The position numbers were made by a program, and so were the translations under genes. A DNA stretch of 64,000 nt from Paracoccaceae bacterium. Its GTDB lineage: Bacteria > Pseudomonadota > Alphaproteobacteria > Rhodobacterales > Rhodobacteraceae. Shown piece after piece: positions 45,117 through 54,541 of this stretch (the first letter of the stretch is position 1; the number at the start of each line of letters is the position of its first letter). The stretch is taken from the NCBI GenBank assembly GCA_024742405.1, contig JANSYP010000001.1:1674001-1738000 (forward strand). The letters run 5' to 3'. The notes under the pieces were generated by a model. The model worked only from the letters and a program-made list of their open reading frames with translations. It was not told where the DNA came from and ran no database searches.

Positions 45117-45742
45117 TGGAGCTTGCCCTCGCCCTTTCCGCCTTTGCCACGCTCTTCGTGGTGATCGATCCGATCGGTCTGGCGCCGATGTTCGTGGCCC
45201 TGACCCAGGGTATGGACGCGCGCCGCCGGCGCGGGGTCGCGCTGCGCGCCTGCGCCATCGCGGTGGTCCTGCTGATGCTGTTCGGCCTGTTCGGCACCGC
45301 GCTGCTGGATGCGATCGGCGTGTCGCTGGACGCGTTCCGGATCGCGGGCGGCCTGCTGCTGTTTCTGATCGCGGTGGAGATGCTGTTCGGCAAACGCACC
45401 GAGCGGCGGGAAAAGCAGCAGGGCGACGACGATCACGATCCGTCGGTCTTTCCGCTGGCCACGCCGCTGATCGCGGGGCCGGGCTCCATGGCGACGATGA
45501 TCCTGCTGACCACCAACAACAGCGGTGACTGGCTGGGAGTGCTGGAGGTGCATCTGGTCATGGTCGCGGTGATCACCATCGTGCTGATCCTGTTCCTCAT
45601 GGCAGGCATGATCGAACGGGCGCTCGGACGAACCGGGATTCTGGTGGTCACGCGGCTCCTCGGAATGCTGCTGGCGGCCCTGTCGGTGCAGTTCGTGCTG
45701 GACGGTTTACGCAGCGCCGGGGTCATCGCCCCTCTGACATGA
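45116..45742 (+). CDS. MarC-family integral membrane protein
   Basis: A 208-residue inner-membrane protein with about six hydrophobic segments. The N-terminal FATLFVVIDPIGLAPMFVALTQ and the central PLATPLIAGPGSMATMILLT are the MarC family signatures. The function of the family is unsettled; earlier links to multiple antibiotic resistance were not confirmed. Its ATG overlaps the ABC-F stop by one base (TGATG). Confidence 0.9.
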   Translation: MELALALSAFATLFVVIDPIGLAPMFVALTQGMDARRRRGVALRACAIAVVLLMLFGLFGTALLDAIGVSLDAFRIAGGLLLFLIAVEMLFGKRTERREKQQGDDDHDPSVFPLATPLIAGPGSMATMILLTTNNSGDWLGVLEVHLVMVAVITIVLILFLMAGMIERALGRTGILVVTRLLGMLLAALSVQFVLDGLRSAGVIAPLT

Positions 45743-45783
45743 GTCGCATCTGACCCTATATTACAGGGCGAAAGGGATGCCAT

Positions 45784-46365
45784 ATGTTCGCCGACAACAC
45801 CGCAAGTCTGATTTATCTGAGCCTGCTGCTGGCCTATCTGGTCTTTTTCTTCCTGCGCGGGAACCGTCAGTCGCGGGGCAAGATGGTCCAGCAGGGCGTG
45901 CTCTGGGTGTTGATCTTTGTCGGCATCATTGCCGCCTACGGGATCTGGCAGGACGTGCGTGACCCGATGGCGTCGCAGCAGGCGATGGTCACGCAGACCG
46001 GCGAGATCGTCGTACCGCGCAGCCGCGACGGGCACTATCATCTCACGCTAGCCGTCAATGGCGAACCGGTGCGGTTCATCGTCGATACCGGGGCCAGCGA
46101 GATGGTTCTGTCGAAGCAGGACGCCGAGCGGGTGGGCATCGACACCGAGGCCCTGCCCTTTATCGGCAAGGCCTACACCGCGAACGGAACGGTCGCGACG
46201 GCGGTGGTGTGGCTCGACAGTGTCGCACTCGGGCCCATGGAAGACCGCGAGGTGCGAGCCCGGATCAGTGCCGGAGAGATGCCCGGATCGCTGCTCGGGA
46301 TGAGCTATCTCCAGCGCTTCGACCATATCGCGATCACGGGGAATACGCTGACCCTGACCCGCTGA
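45784..46365 (+). CDS. Membrane-anchored retropepsin-like aspartic protease (clan AA)
   Basis: A 193-residue protein with two N-terminal hydrophobic segments (about 8-24 and 38-56) and a C-terminal single aspartic protease domain. The catalytic motif is Asp101-Thr-Gly-Ala in FIVDTGASEMVLS, and the second family motif is SLLGMSYLQRFD. Single-domain enzymes of this type must dimerise. The layout fits the TIGR02281 family of proteobacteria, with the protease domain outside the cytoplasm. Substrate unknown. Confidence 0.88.
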   Translation: MFADNTASLIYLSLLLAYLVFFFLRGNRQSRGKMVQQGVLWVLIFVGIIAAYGIWQDVRDPMASQQAMVTQTGEIVVPRSRDGHYHLTLAVNGEPVRFIVDTGASEMVLSKQDAERVGIDTEALPFIGKAYTANGTVATAVVWLDSVALGPMEDREVRARISAGEMPGSLLGMSYLQRFDHIAITGNTLTLTR

Positions 46366-46411
46366 TCGAAAGACGCCGGTCCGAGAGCGCTCCGAGAGCC
46401 ATCGGAGGGCA

Positions 46412-46431
46412 GCGCGCCCCGAAAGGCGCGC
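46412..46431. terminator. GC-rich hairpin between convergent genes
   Basis: GCGCGCC (46412-46418) and GGCGCGC (46425-46431) pair perfectly around the loop CCGAAA. It lies between the convergent protease and collar-protein genes. The flanks are C-rich rather than T-rich, so any terminator function is tentative and could be in either direction. Confidence 0.4.
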
Positions 46432-46476
46432 CCCTTCCCCAGGGAAGCGCGTAGGCGCGCGCCGTGGGCGTAGCGC

Positions 46477-47088
46477 TCAGTTCCGGGAGGGGAAGATGCC
46501 TTGGAGCGCGATGCAGTAGCGGATCACCTGGTAGGGGTTCATGACGCCGAAGGGCTGGCTGCCACCGGTGGAGTCCACCGTGACCGTCACCGAATCCGCG
46601 GCCATGTCGGTGGTGGTGCCGCCGGGCGCGGCGTAAGCGGGCGCGCTCGTGGTCAGGGCTGGCAGATTGCCGCTGGGATTGGGATTGCTGCCCGGCGTCA
46701 CGCTCGCTGTGGGCGTCCCCTTGGCGGTATGGGAATGGGCCGGCATGTTCGGCACGGTCAGCGTCACGGTCTCCGCACCGCCCTTGGAGCCCTCGGGCCG
46801 GGGCGAAAGACCCGTGCCGGTCCCGGTATGCATCGCGATGCGGCCACGCAGATCCGGCAGGCCGAAGGTCGTGCGCCCGTCGCCGCCGAACTGGGTGCCG
46901 AGCAGCGAAAACAGCGCCTGATACTGAGCGATCGCCAAAAGCTGGCCGTCGGTCGCCACCGTGCCGCGCGGGCAGAAGCTCCAGCCGCCCATGATGATCT
47001 GGCCGATATAAAGCTCTTGCGCGGAGGCAGGCGCGGGCGCACCGAGAGAGGCCGCGGCAAGCGCCGCAGCGGCAAGGGTCTTTTTCAT
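46477..47088 (-). CDS. Secreted phage-tail-collar (microcystin-dependent protein) family protein
   Basis: A 203-residue protein with a signal peptide (MKKTLAAAALAAASLGAPAP, cleavage near ASA-QE). The mature N-terminal part is a tail-collar domain: YIGQIIMGGWSFCPRGTVAT, DGQLLAIAQYQALFSLLGTQ, FGLPDLRGRIAMHTG. A Thr/Pro/Gly-rich middle (about 120-150) leads to a C-terminal QPFGVMNPYQVIRYCIALQG. Such proteins occur in bacterial genomes outside prophages; no other phage gene is nearby. Function unknown, probably surface-exposed or released. It is 43 bases after the VPLPA-CTERM gene and may be co-transcribed. Confidence 0.85.
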   Translation of the reverse strand: MKKTLAAAALAAASLGAPAPASAQELYIGQIIMGGWSFCPRGTVATDGQLLAIAQYQALFSLLGTQFGGDGRTTFGLPDLRGRIAMHTGTGTGLSPRPEGSKGGAETVTLTVPNMPAHSHTAKGTPTASVTPGSNPNPSGNLPALTTSAPAYAAPGGTTTDMAADSVTVTVDSTGGSQPFGVMNPYQVIRYCIALQGIFPSRN

Positions 47089-47131
47089 CGTAGGTCTCCT
47101 ATGGACGGTGGGGTGGTTCGGTGCGGCGGGC

Positions 47132-47806
47132 TCAGCCGGCCGTGCGGCGGGCCTTGCGCGACATCGCCCAGACCGCGCCGATCCCGCCGGCCAGCAGCGG
47201 CAGGCTCGCGGGCAGCGGGACGGGGGCGGTGGGGACCTCGGTCTCGATCTTCAGGGCGACATAATCGACGGCGTAGGATTCGAACGGCGCGAGGCCGAAA
47301 TCCTGCTCCGGCGAGAGCGTGATCGTGTTCAGCCCGCCGTCATTGAGCAGGCCGAGATCGGTGATGGAGAGCATGACTGTCGAGATCGCGCGCTGGTTCA
47401 CGTCACTTGCGATCACGACCGGCTCGAAGAAACTGCCAACGAGCGTCCCGTTCAGGAAGAACCCCATCCCTTCGATCGGATCGCCCACCGAGTCTTCGAT
47501 GAAGATGTCTACCCCGGCGAGGCGGACCTCCAACTGGGCCGAGGTCGCGGTCTCGCCATTGAGATCGAGCGCGACCTGGAAATCGAGCGTGCCGAGCGTG
47601 TCGAACACGTCCGTGCCCGCCGGATCGCCGACGCCGGTATTGTTGAAGGCCGGGATCGCGGGGAAGGCGCCGTTGTCGCAATTGCTCTGGGCTTCGCCGA
47701 AACAGTCGGCATCCCCGACCTGCAAGGTCAGCGTCGCAGCGTGGGCAGTGGAGGCGAGAAATACAGACGTCAAACAAGCGATGGGGAAATGGCGTGAAAC
47801 AAGCAT
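47132..47806 (-). CDS. Secreted protein with VPLPA-type C-terminal sorting signal
   Basis: A 224-residue protein with a signal peptide (MLVSRHFPIACLTSVFLAST, cleavage after AHA at about 23). The mature part is beta-rich with acidic residues, and two cysteines lie close together near the N-terminus (GDADCFGEAQSNCDNG). The C-terminus shows VPLPASLPLLAGGIGAVWAM followed by SRKARRTAG: motif, hydrophobic helix and basic tail. It is the second VPLPA-CTERM substrate in the window and lies directly upstream of the collar-protein gene. Confidence 0.85.
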   Translation of the reverse strand: MLVSRHFPIACLTSVFLASTAHAATLTLQVGDADCFGEAQSNCDNGAFPAIPAFNNTGVGDPAGTDVFDTLGTLDFQVALDLNGETATSAQLEVRLAGVDIFIEDSVGDPIEGMGFFLNGTLVGSFFEPVVIASDVNQRAISTVMLSITDLGLLNDGGLNTITLSPEQDFGLAPFESYAVDYVALKIETEVPTAPVPLPASLPLLAGGIGAVWAMSRKARRTAG

Positions 47807-47824
47807 GGGGCGCTCCTGAAAACT

Positions 47825-47848
47825 ACGCTTGACCTCACGTTAGCGTGA
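47825..47848 (-). promoter_or_regulatory. Small dyads in the upstream region of the VPLPA-CTERM gene
   Basis: TCACG-TTAG-CGTGA (47835-47848) and an overlapping ACGCT...AGCGT (47825-47829 with 47842-47846) lie 20-40 bases upstream of the start at 47806. The following 247-base gap to holC also holds an AT-rich stretch (GGTAATTATCAATAATATC near 47896-47914) that could be promoter sequence. Function is a guess. Confidence 0.3.
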
Positions 47849-48053
47849 ATTTCAGCATCTGTTTAGTGCGCAAAGGCACAAACCCGCCCATTGGCCGGTA
47901 ATTATCAATAATATCTGGACAATTCTGGAGCGATCTGAAGCGGCGGGGCGCGCGGCTCGGCCGCCACGGGCCGGGAGGGGCTGCATCGTCCTGCTCGAAG
48001 CCGTCACTTGGGCCGCATCGCCGCGCCGTGTCGGGTCCGTATCGGGGGCCGTT

Positions 48054-48512
48054 TCAGCTCTCGGCCTTCTTCTCCCAGCGACCGCTGTCCTGGGACCAGT
48101 ATTGCGCCGCGCAGCCTGCGCCCGTCAGCGCCTTCCACTGGCCGCGGGCCTGGTCGAGTGCCGCAGGATCGTCCCCGTCGAACAGCACACAGGCGCGGTC
48201 GAGCCCGGACACTTCTGCCGGATCGACCGGCGCGCCGCCGACGCACATCAGACAGCTGGTCGTGGCGTCGACGCTCTCGGCGAGGGTGAGCAGAATGGGC
48301 TGGAGCGCATCGTGCACCCCGCCGGCGCGGCCATGGGGGAGGAAGCCTTCCTCCGGCCCGAGCCAGAGCTGCTGGTCGAGCCGGTCGAGCATGTCTGCGT
48401 CGGTGCCGCGGATTTCGACCCGCATTCCGGCGGCCAGGGCCTTGGGCAGCAGCGTCGTCAGCGTGCCGGCGGCGCTGTCACGGGTCAGGTGGTAGAAAAA
48501 GACCGCACCCAT
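48054..48512 (-). CDS. holC: DNA polymerase III chi subunit
   Basis: A 152-residue subunit that links the clamp-loader complex to single-strand binding protein. The start MGAVFFYHLTRDSAAGTLTT and the central RLDQQLWLGPEEGFLPHGRA are typical of HolC. It follows pepA by 8 bases on the minus strand, the usual pepA-holC pair of proteobacteria, and is probably translated from the pepA transcript. Confidence 0.92.
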   Translation of the reverse strand: MGAVFFYHLTRDSAAGTLTTLLPKALAAGMRVEIRGTDADMLDRLDQQLWLGPEEGFLPHGRAGGVHDALQPILLTLAESVDATTSCLMCVGGAPVDPAEVSGLDRACVLFDGDDPAALDQARGQWKALTGAGCAAQYWSQDSGRWEKKAES

Positions 48513-48520
48513 GGCAGCCG

Positions 48521-49987
48521 TCAGCCTTCGTAGCTGTTCCGGATCATCCGGTCGAGCGTCAGCACGCCCCAGCCGGTTGCGCCCTTGGGCGACAACGTCG
48601 TGTCGGATTTGACGCTGGCGACCCCGGCGATGTCGAGATGGATCCAGGGGGTTTCCTCGTCGACGAAGCGCTGCAGGAACTGGGCGGCGGTGACCGACCC
48701 GGCCGGGCGGCCGCCGACATTCTTCATGTCGGCGATCTGGCTCTTGAGCTGCTTGTCATAGGCCGGGTCGAGCGGCATGCGCCAGGCGCCCTCGCCCTCC
48801 TGGTCCGCGGCCTTGAGGAAATCGTCGGCAAAGCTGTCGCGGTTGGAGAACACGCCGGCCTTTTCATGGCCGAGCCCGATGATGATGGCGCCGGTCAGGG
48901 TGGCCAGATCGATGATGCCGGTGGGTTTGAACTGCTGTTGCGCGTACCAGAGCACATCGGCCAGAACGAGCCGGCCCTCGGCGTCGGTATTGATGATCTC
49001 GACGGTGTCGCCCTTCATGGATTTGACCACATCGCCGGGACGGATGGCGCGCCCGTCGGGCATGTTTTCCACCAGCCCCACGAGCCCCACGACGTTGGCC
49101 TTGGCCCGGCGCAGCGCCAGCGCGCGCATCACGCCGCAGACGACAGCCGAGCCGCCCATATCCATGGTCATGTCTTCCATGCCGCCGGCGGGTTTGAGGC
49201 TGATCCCGCCGGTGTCGAACACCACGCCCTTGCCGACAAGAGCCAGCGGCGGCTCGTCGCCGCCGCCGTTCCAGCGCATCACCACGACCTTGGAAGGGCT
49301 CTCGGACCCCTGCCCGACCGCGAGCAGGCAGCGCATGCCCAGCTCGGCCAGCTGGTCCTCTTCGAGGATCTCCACATCGAGCCCGAGTTCCTGCATCGCT
49401 GCGAGACGGGCGGCATAGTCCTCGGTCGTCAGAACGTTGGCCGGTTCGGACACCAGGTCGCGGCAGAAGAACACGCCTTCGGCCAGTGCTGCACCGTCGG
49501 AGGCCTCAGCGGCCACGGCGTCGGGCTTGGAGACCATGAACTCCACCACGCCCTCCTCGGTCGGCTCGGCGGACTTGCGCTCGTTGAAGGCGTAGCAGCG
49601 CAGGGCCAGCCCGAGCGACACCTCCGCCGCGCGGCCCAGATTGCCCGCCAGCACCAGCAGCGGTTTGCCCTTCTTGGCCTTGCCGATGGCGGCGCCGGCT
49701 TTTCGGGCGTCCGCGATCTTGGGCTTGCGGTCGAGCCGCACGACCTGCACCGCGTCGGCGGCCAGCCCGGTGGGAAACGCGAGATCCGCCGCATCGCCGG
49801 ACTTGAGATCGCTGAAGCTGCTGCTCTCGGCGAACCGCGCCAGCGCCCCGCGGGTCAGACGGTTGACCCGCCGCGCGGTCTGATCGAGCTTGCCGCCTTC
49901 GGGCAGGAAGACCACGATGCGGCCGACCGCTTCGGCGATCGCGTCCAGATCGATATCCTTGAAATTGATCGTCACTGGCATGGTCAT
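48521..49987 (-). CDS. pepA: Leucyl aminopeptidase (M17 family)
   Basis: A 488-residue cytoplasmic aminopeptidase with two metal ions. The C-terminal catalytic domain shows LALVGKGVVFDTGGISLKPA, the M17 signature NTDAEGRLVLADVLWYA, and GAIIIGLGHEKAGVFSN. The N-terminal domain (1-170) is the macro-like part. In some bacteria PepA also binds DNA at xer sites; nothing here tests that. It is divergent from lptF, as in most proteobacteria, which is standard context. Confidence 0.95.
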   Translation of the reverse strand: MTMPVTINFKDIDLDAIAEAVGRIVVFLPEGGKLDQTARRVNRLTRGALARFAESSSFSDLKSGDAADLAFPTGLAADAVQVVRLDRKPKIADARKAGAAIGKAKKGKPLLVLAGNLGRAAEVSLGLALRCYAFNERKSAEPTEEGVVEFMVSKPDAVAAEASDGAALAEGVFFCRDLVSEPANVLTTEDYAARLAAMQELGLDVEILEEDQLAELGMRCLLAVGQGSESPSKVVVMRWNGGGDEPPLALVGKGVVFDTGGISLKPAGGMEDMTMDMGGSAVVCGVMRALALRRAKANVVGLVGLVENMPDGRAIRPGDVVKSMKGDTVEIINTDAEGRLVLADVLWYAQQQFKPTGIIDLATLTGAIIIGLGHEKAGVFSNRDSFADDFLKAADQEGEGAWRMPLDPAYDKQLKSQIADMKNVGGRPAGSVTAAQFLQRFVDEETPWIHLDIAGVASVKSDTTLSPKGATGWGVLTLDRMIRNSYEG

Positions 49988-50115
49988 CGCTGCAGGGCCT
50001 CACTGGGTGATTTTCGCCGAACCTAGAGACACATCCGCCCGATGACCAGACAGCAGTTTCCGGCCCCCGCCGAATCCTATAGCCTGCGCTCAACGAACGA
50101 GACCGCGAGCAGAAC

Positions 50116-51264
50116 TTGGGCAGATTCGACCGTTATATCCTGAGCAGGCTGCTGCTCGGCTTCGGGTTTTTCTCGCTTGTCCTGGTCGGCGTTTACTGGG
50201 TCAATCGCGCCGTCGTGCTGCTCGACCGGTATCTGTCGCAGGGACAGGCCGGCCAGCTGGTGATCGAAGTGACGCTTCTGAGCCTGCCCAGCATCATACT
50301 GCTCGTCATCCCGATCGCGGCCTACGTCGCGGTGATTTATACGACCAACCGGCTGTATTCCGACAGCGAACTGGTCGTGGTGCAGGCCGCGGGCTTCAGC
50401 GCGGTGCGCCTGGCCCGGCCCTACTTCGCCTTTGGGGTGATCGTGGCGATCCTGATGTCGCTGCTGGCCCATGCGGTGGTGCCGCTGAGCATGGTGCGGT
50501 TCAACGACATCCGCGCCAAGTTGGCCGAGGCGATTTCGTCGCGCCTGCTGGAGCCCGGGAATTTCCAGGAACCCACCGACGGGGTGACGGTCTATGTCCG
50601 CGAAGTGGACGCGGACGGACGGCTGGACAATGTACTGATCAACGACCGGCGCGACCCGACCCGCCAAGTGACCTATATCGCGCAGGAGGCGTTCCTGATC
50701 CAAGGCCAGTCCGGGCCCCAGGTGCTGATGTTCGACGGCATGGCGCAGACGCTCAACCCGGTCACGAACCTGCTCGGCGTGACCTATTTCGAAGAACTCA
50801 GCATCGCGCTCGACGACATGACCAGCGGCCAGTCGCTGCGGCTGCTCGATCACCGCGAACTGCCGACCCACATCCTGCTCAACCCGCCCGAAGAAGTGTT
50901 GTTCTGGACCCAGCGAAACGAGATCTGGCTGGCGTCGGAGGCGCATATCCGGTTTGCCCAGGCGGCCCTGGTGATTCCGGCGGGGGTTCTGGGCATGGCA
51001 TGCCTGCTGTCGGCGCGGTTCACGCGCTTCGGGCACTGGCGACAGATCCTGCTGGCCTGCCTGCTGATCCTGATCCTGAAGGTCTTCGAGAACGCCACGA
51101 TCGACCTGGCGAAGGACGATGCCACGCTCTGGCCCATAATCTATCTGCCGACGATCGTGTGCGCCTTCATGGCCTTCGGGTTCCTGCGCTACGCCGACCG
51201 CCGCCTGAAGCCGCCCCCGGGATCCGCGATGGCGGGCACGGGTTCCGTCGGGGCCGCGTCATGA
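50116..51264 (+). CDS. lptF: LPS export ABC transporter permease LptF
   Basis: One of two permeases of the LptB2FG inner-membrane complex that extracts LPS. The 382-residue protein has three membrane segments at each end and a periplasmic beta-jellyroll domain between. The start is a TTG at 50116, giving the family N-terminus MGRFDRYILSRLLLGFGFF; the next in-frame ATG lies deep inside the protein, so the TTG is needed. It overlaps lptG by 4 bases and opens a six-gene outer-membrane biogenesis run. Confidence 0.92.
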   Translation: MGRFDRYILSRLLLGFGFFSLVLVGVYWVNRAVVLLDRYLSQGQAGQLVIEVTLLSLPSIILLVIPIAAYVAVIYTTNRLYSDSELVVVQAAGFSAVRLARPYFAFGVIVAILMSLLAHAVVPLSMVRFNDIRAKLAEAISSRLLEPGNFQEPTDGVTVYVREVDADGRLDNVLINDRRDPTRQVTYIAQEAFLIQGQSGPQVLMFDGMAQTLNPVTNLLGVTYFEELSIALDDMTSGQSLRLLDHRELPTHILLNPPEEVLFWTQRNEIWLASEAHIRFAQAALVIPAGVLGMACLLSARFTRFGHWRQILLACLLILILKVFENATIDLAKDDATLWPIIYLPTIVCAFMAFGFLRYADRRLKPPPGSAMAGTGSVGAAS

Positions 51265-52355
51265 TCCTCGATCTCTATTTCGCGCGCCGCTTTCTGATGA
51301 CCTTCCTGGGCATTCTGGCGGGGTTCATCGCCTTCATGTGGCTGATCGAGGTGCTGGAGCATGTGCGGCGATTCGAAGGCAGCGAGGTCGGATTCAAGAC
51401 CCTGGCCTATCTGGCGCTGCTGCATATGCCCCAGGTGCTCTATGAAGTGACGATCCTGATCACGTTGCTGGCAACGCTGCTGATGTTCGTCACGCTGGCG
51501 CGCACGAGCGAGCTGGTGATCACGCGCGCGACGGGTCGCTCGGCCATGCGCAGCCTGCTGTCGCCGGTGGTTACGGCCTTTCTGGTCGGTCTGGTCGCGG
51601 TGGCGATCATGAACCCGCTCGTCGCGGGCACCTCCAAGCTCTATGAGCGCGAGGTCAACGAGCTGCGCGGCGAGGAGCGGGTGGTCGCCGTGGGCACCGA
51701 CGGGCTGTGGCTGCGCCAGGGTCAGGCCGACCGCCAGACCGCGATCCATGCCAAGAGCGCCAATCTCGACGGCACGGTGCTCAACCAGGTGAGCTTCTTC
51801 GGCTTCGACGGGCAGTCCGATCCGACCTTTCGCATCGAGGCGCGTCAGGCCGAGCTGGTGGACGGCGCGTGGCAGTTGAGCGATGCCAAGACCTGGGATT
51901 TTCGCAATGTCGAGAACCCCGAGGCCGAGGCCGTCACCGCCGAGATGCTCACCCTGCCGTCGACGCTCACCCGCGACCAGATCCGCGACAGTTTCGGCAC
52001 GCCCTCCTCAATCCCGATCTGGGAGCTGCCGCGCTTCATCGAGCGGCTGGAGGCGGCGGGCTTTTCGGCGCGCGCCCACCGGGTCTGGTTCCAGGCGGAA
52101 ATGGCGCGGCCGCTGAGCTTTGTCGCCATGGTGCTGATCGGCGCGGTCTTCACGCTCCGCCACACGCGGTTCGGGCGCACGGGACTGATGGTGCTGAGCG
52201 CCGTTCTGGCGGGGTTCGTGCTCTATTTCGTGGCCAGCCTGACCCATGTGATGGGCGAAAACGGCCAGGTGCCGATCGCGCTCGCGGTCTGGGCGCCCCC
52301 CATCGCGGCGATCCTGCTCGCCATGAGCTTGCTGCTGCACCTGGAGGACGGATGA
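51261..52355 (+). CDS. lptG: LPS export ABC transporter permease LptG
   Basis: Second permease of LptB2FG. The 364-residue protein starts MILDLYFARRFLMTFLGILA, has three N-terminal and three C-terminal membrane segments and a periplasmic domain (about 110-290). The ATPase LptB is not in this window. The ATG overlaps the lptF stop by 4 bases and the stop overlaps the lptD start likewise, so permeases and outer-membrane translocon are made together. Confidence 0.93.
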   Translation: MILDLYFARRFLMTFLGILAGFIAFMWLIEVLEHVRRFEGSEVGFKTLAYLALLHMPQVLYEVTILITLLATLLMFVTLARTSELVITRATGRSAMRSLLSPVVTAFLVGLVAVAIMNPLVAGTSKLYEREVNELRGEERVVAVGTDGLWLRQGQADRQTAIHAKSANLDGTVLNQVSFFGFDGQSDPTFRIEARQAELVDGAWQLSDAKTWDFRNVENPEAEAVTAEMLTLPSTLTRDQIRDSFGTPSSIPIWELPRFIERLEAAGFSARAHRVWFQAEMARPLSFVAMVLIGAVFTLRHTRFGRTGLMVLSAVLAGFVLYFVASLTHVMGENGQVPIALAVWAPPIAAILLAMSLLLHLEDG

Positions 52356-54541
52356 GTGTGATGCTTCGGATCGGATGCGCGCTCTGCGCCTGGGTCGGCC
52401 TGCTGGGTCTGGTCGGCCTGCTGGGCGCGACCGGAGCTGTGGCTCAGACGGCGCCCGCGGCGGATCCGCCGACGGCGCTGGTCGCCGACCGGGTGACATT
52501 CGCCAATGACGACACGCTGATCGCCGAAGGCAATGTGCAGGTCTTTTCCGCGGGCCGGGAGCTGCGCGCCAGCAAGCTGACCTACAATACGACCGACGAG
52601 AGCCTGCTGATCGAGGGGCCGATCCTGTTGCGCGACGGCGAGGAAACGGTCGTGCTGGCCGAAGCGGCGGAGCTCGATACCGAGTTGGAGACCGGCATCA
52701 TGACCTCGGCACAGGTTCTGATCCAGCAGCGGCTCCAGATCACCGGCGCGCAGATGGAGCGGCGCACCGGCGGGTTCAACGACTTCCGCCAGGTCGTCGC
52801 CACCAGTTGCGAGATCTGCCGGCCGGGTCAGGCGCCGCTCTGGCAGGTCCGCGCCCGGCGGGTGATCCAGGACGAAAACGCGGAACGGATCTATTTCTAC
52901 GATGCGCAATTCCGGGTCTTCAACCTGCCGGTCTTCTATCTGCCGGTGATGCGCATTCCCGAACCGGGAGTGGAACGCGCGACCGGGTTTCTGTTCCCGG
53001 AATTCCTGTCCAGCTCGCTGATCGGCAATGCGGTCCGGGTGCCCTACTTCATCACGCTGGGACGCTCTGCGGATCTGACGCTGGCACCCCATATCACCGA
53101 CGGCAGCTACCAGACGGTCGAGGCGCGCTACCGCCAGGCGTTCCGGCGGGGGACCTTCACCGCGACCGGCGCGATCTCCGAAGACGAGGTGAAGCCGGAC
53201 GAGACGCGCGGCTATCTGTTCGCGGCCGGGCTGTTCGCCCTGCCCCAGGACTTCACGCTCGCTTTCGACTATGAGTACACTTCGGATCGCACCTACCTGC
53301 TGGACTATGACTTTTCGTCCAAGGACATCCTGGACAGCGCCATTGGGATCTCACGGGTGCGCTCCGACGAACTGATTTCGGCGTCGGTCACCAATTTCGA
53401 GAGCCTGCGCGAGGCCGATATCGGCAACGAACGCTCGGGGCTGATCGAGCTCGACTATCGCCGCAACTGGGAGCCGGCCAGCATCGGCGGGTTGCTGGAG
53501 TTTCGCCTGATCGGCCAGTCGCAGTCTTTTGAAGACAATATCCGCAACGAGATCGACAGCCCGAACGTGAACCAGGTCCGTGGGACCGTGGATTACCGGC
53601 GGGACTGGACGGTGGGTCCGGGTTTCCGGTTCGGCACCGAAGCCGAACTCAATTTCGACTATCTGCACATCATCGACGATCCGGACTTTCCCGAATACCA
53701 GACGGCGTTCACGCCGACCTTCGCCGCTGATCTGAGCCTGCCGCTGATCGCCCCCGACACCAACGGGTCGGGTGTCAGCTACCTGCTGGAGCCGATCGGA
53801 CAGCTGGTCTGGACCCGGCCCGACACGCTCGACAATCCCAACGAGGACAGTACCTCGATCGCACTGGACACCGGCAACCTCTTTGCGCTCAACCGCTTTC
53901 CTGGGCTCGACCGTTACGAGACCGGGTTGCGCAGCAACCTTGCGCTGCGGTGGGCACGGCTCGATCCGGCGGGCGTCACCATGGGTGTGACGGTGGGCCG
54001 GGTGCTGCGGTTTGGCGACAGCGAGGAGCTCGACGAGATCGCCGTGCTCGACGGCGATGCGTCGGACTGGCTGACCCAGGTCGATCTGGATTTCGGCAAC
54101 AGGCTGCGGCTGCGCAATCTTCTGCTGCTCGACGATGACGGTGCGCCCTCCTTCAACGAGGCGCGGGCGAGCTGGGCCGGCACCCGCGTCAACCTGAATG
54201 CCGCCTATGTCTGGCAGCAGCAGGACACCAGCGCATTGCTGGACAACGACCTGTCCGAACTGGCCCTGCTGGGCGGGTTCAGCATCACCCAGAATTTCTC
54301 GGCCACGTTCGATCTGCGCCGCGACTTCATTCTCGACCGCACCAACCGCATCGATCTGGGCCTGGCCTACGAGAACGAGTGTATCCGGGTTGATCTCACC
54401 GCCCAGCGTCGGTTTATAAGCAACTCCGGCGACGAAACCGACATCACGTATGGGCTGCAGGTCCAGCTGGCCGGGTTCGGAACCGATATTGGCCGCAAAC
54501 GGGCGCGGCGGGTCTGTACAGCACTGGGACGGGTGGGATGA
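52352..54541 (+). CDS. lptD: LPS-assembly protein LptD
   Basis: Outer-membrane barrel that inserts LPS with LptE. The 729-residue protein has a signal peptide (to about AQT at 31-33), an N-terminal OstA/jellyroll domain (DDTLIAEGNVQVFSAGRELR), and a C-terminal barrel (about 200-729). Cysteines sit in TSCEICRPGQ between domains and in YENECIRVD and RRVCTALG near the C-terminus, matching the disulfides that link the two domains in E. coli. The start at 52352 gives the signal peptide; longer open frame upstream overlaps lptG. Confidence 0.93.
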   Translation: MSVMLRIGCALCAWVGLLGLVGLLGATGAVAQTAPAADPPTALVADRVTFANDDTLIAEGNVQVFSAGRELRASKLTYNTTDESLLIEGPILLRDGEETVVLAEAAELDTELETGIMTSAQVLIQQRLQITGAQMERRTGGFNDFRQVVATSCEICRPGQAPLWQVRARRVIQDENAERIYFYDAQFRVFNLPVFYLPVMRIPEPGVERATGFLFPEFLSSSLIGNAVRVPYFITLGRSADLTLAPHITDGSYQTVEARYRQAFRRGTFTATGAISEDEVKPDETRGYLFAAGLFALPQDFTLAFDYEYTSDRTYLLDYDFSSKDILDSAIGISRVRSDELISASVTNFESLREADIGNERSGLIELDYRRNWEPASIGGLLEFRLIGQSQSFEDNIRNEIDSPNVNQVRGTVDYRRDWTVGPGFRFGTEAELNFDYLHIIDDPDFPEYQTAFTPTFAADLSLPLIAPDTNGSGVSYLLEPIGQLVWTRPDTLDNPNEDSTSIALDTGNLFALNRFPGLDRYETGLRSNLALRWARLDPAGVTMGVTVGRVLRFGDSEELDEIAVLDGDASDWLTQVDLDFGNRLRLRNLLLLDDDGAPSFNEARASWAGTRVNLNAAYVWQQQDTSALLDNDLSELALLGGFSITQNFSATFDLRRDFILDRTNRIDLGLAYENECIRVDLTAQRRFISNSGDETDITYGLQVQLAGFGTDIGRKRARRVCTALGRVG

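Noticed and set aside
46477-47088. Tail-collar protein taken as a sign of a prophage
   Set aside because: It has a signal peptide, and no capsid, terminase, integrase or attachment site is nearby; flanking genes are chromosomal housekeeping genes.
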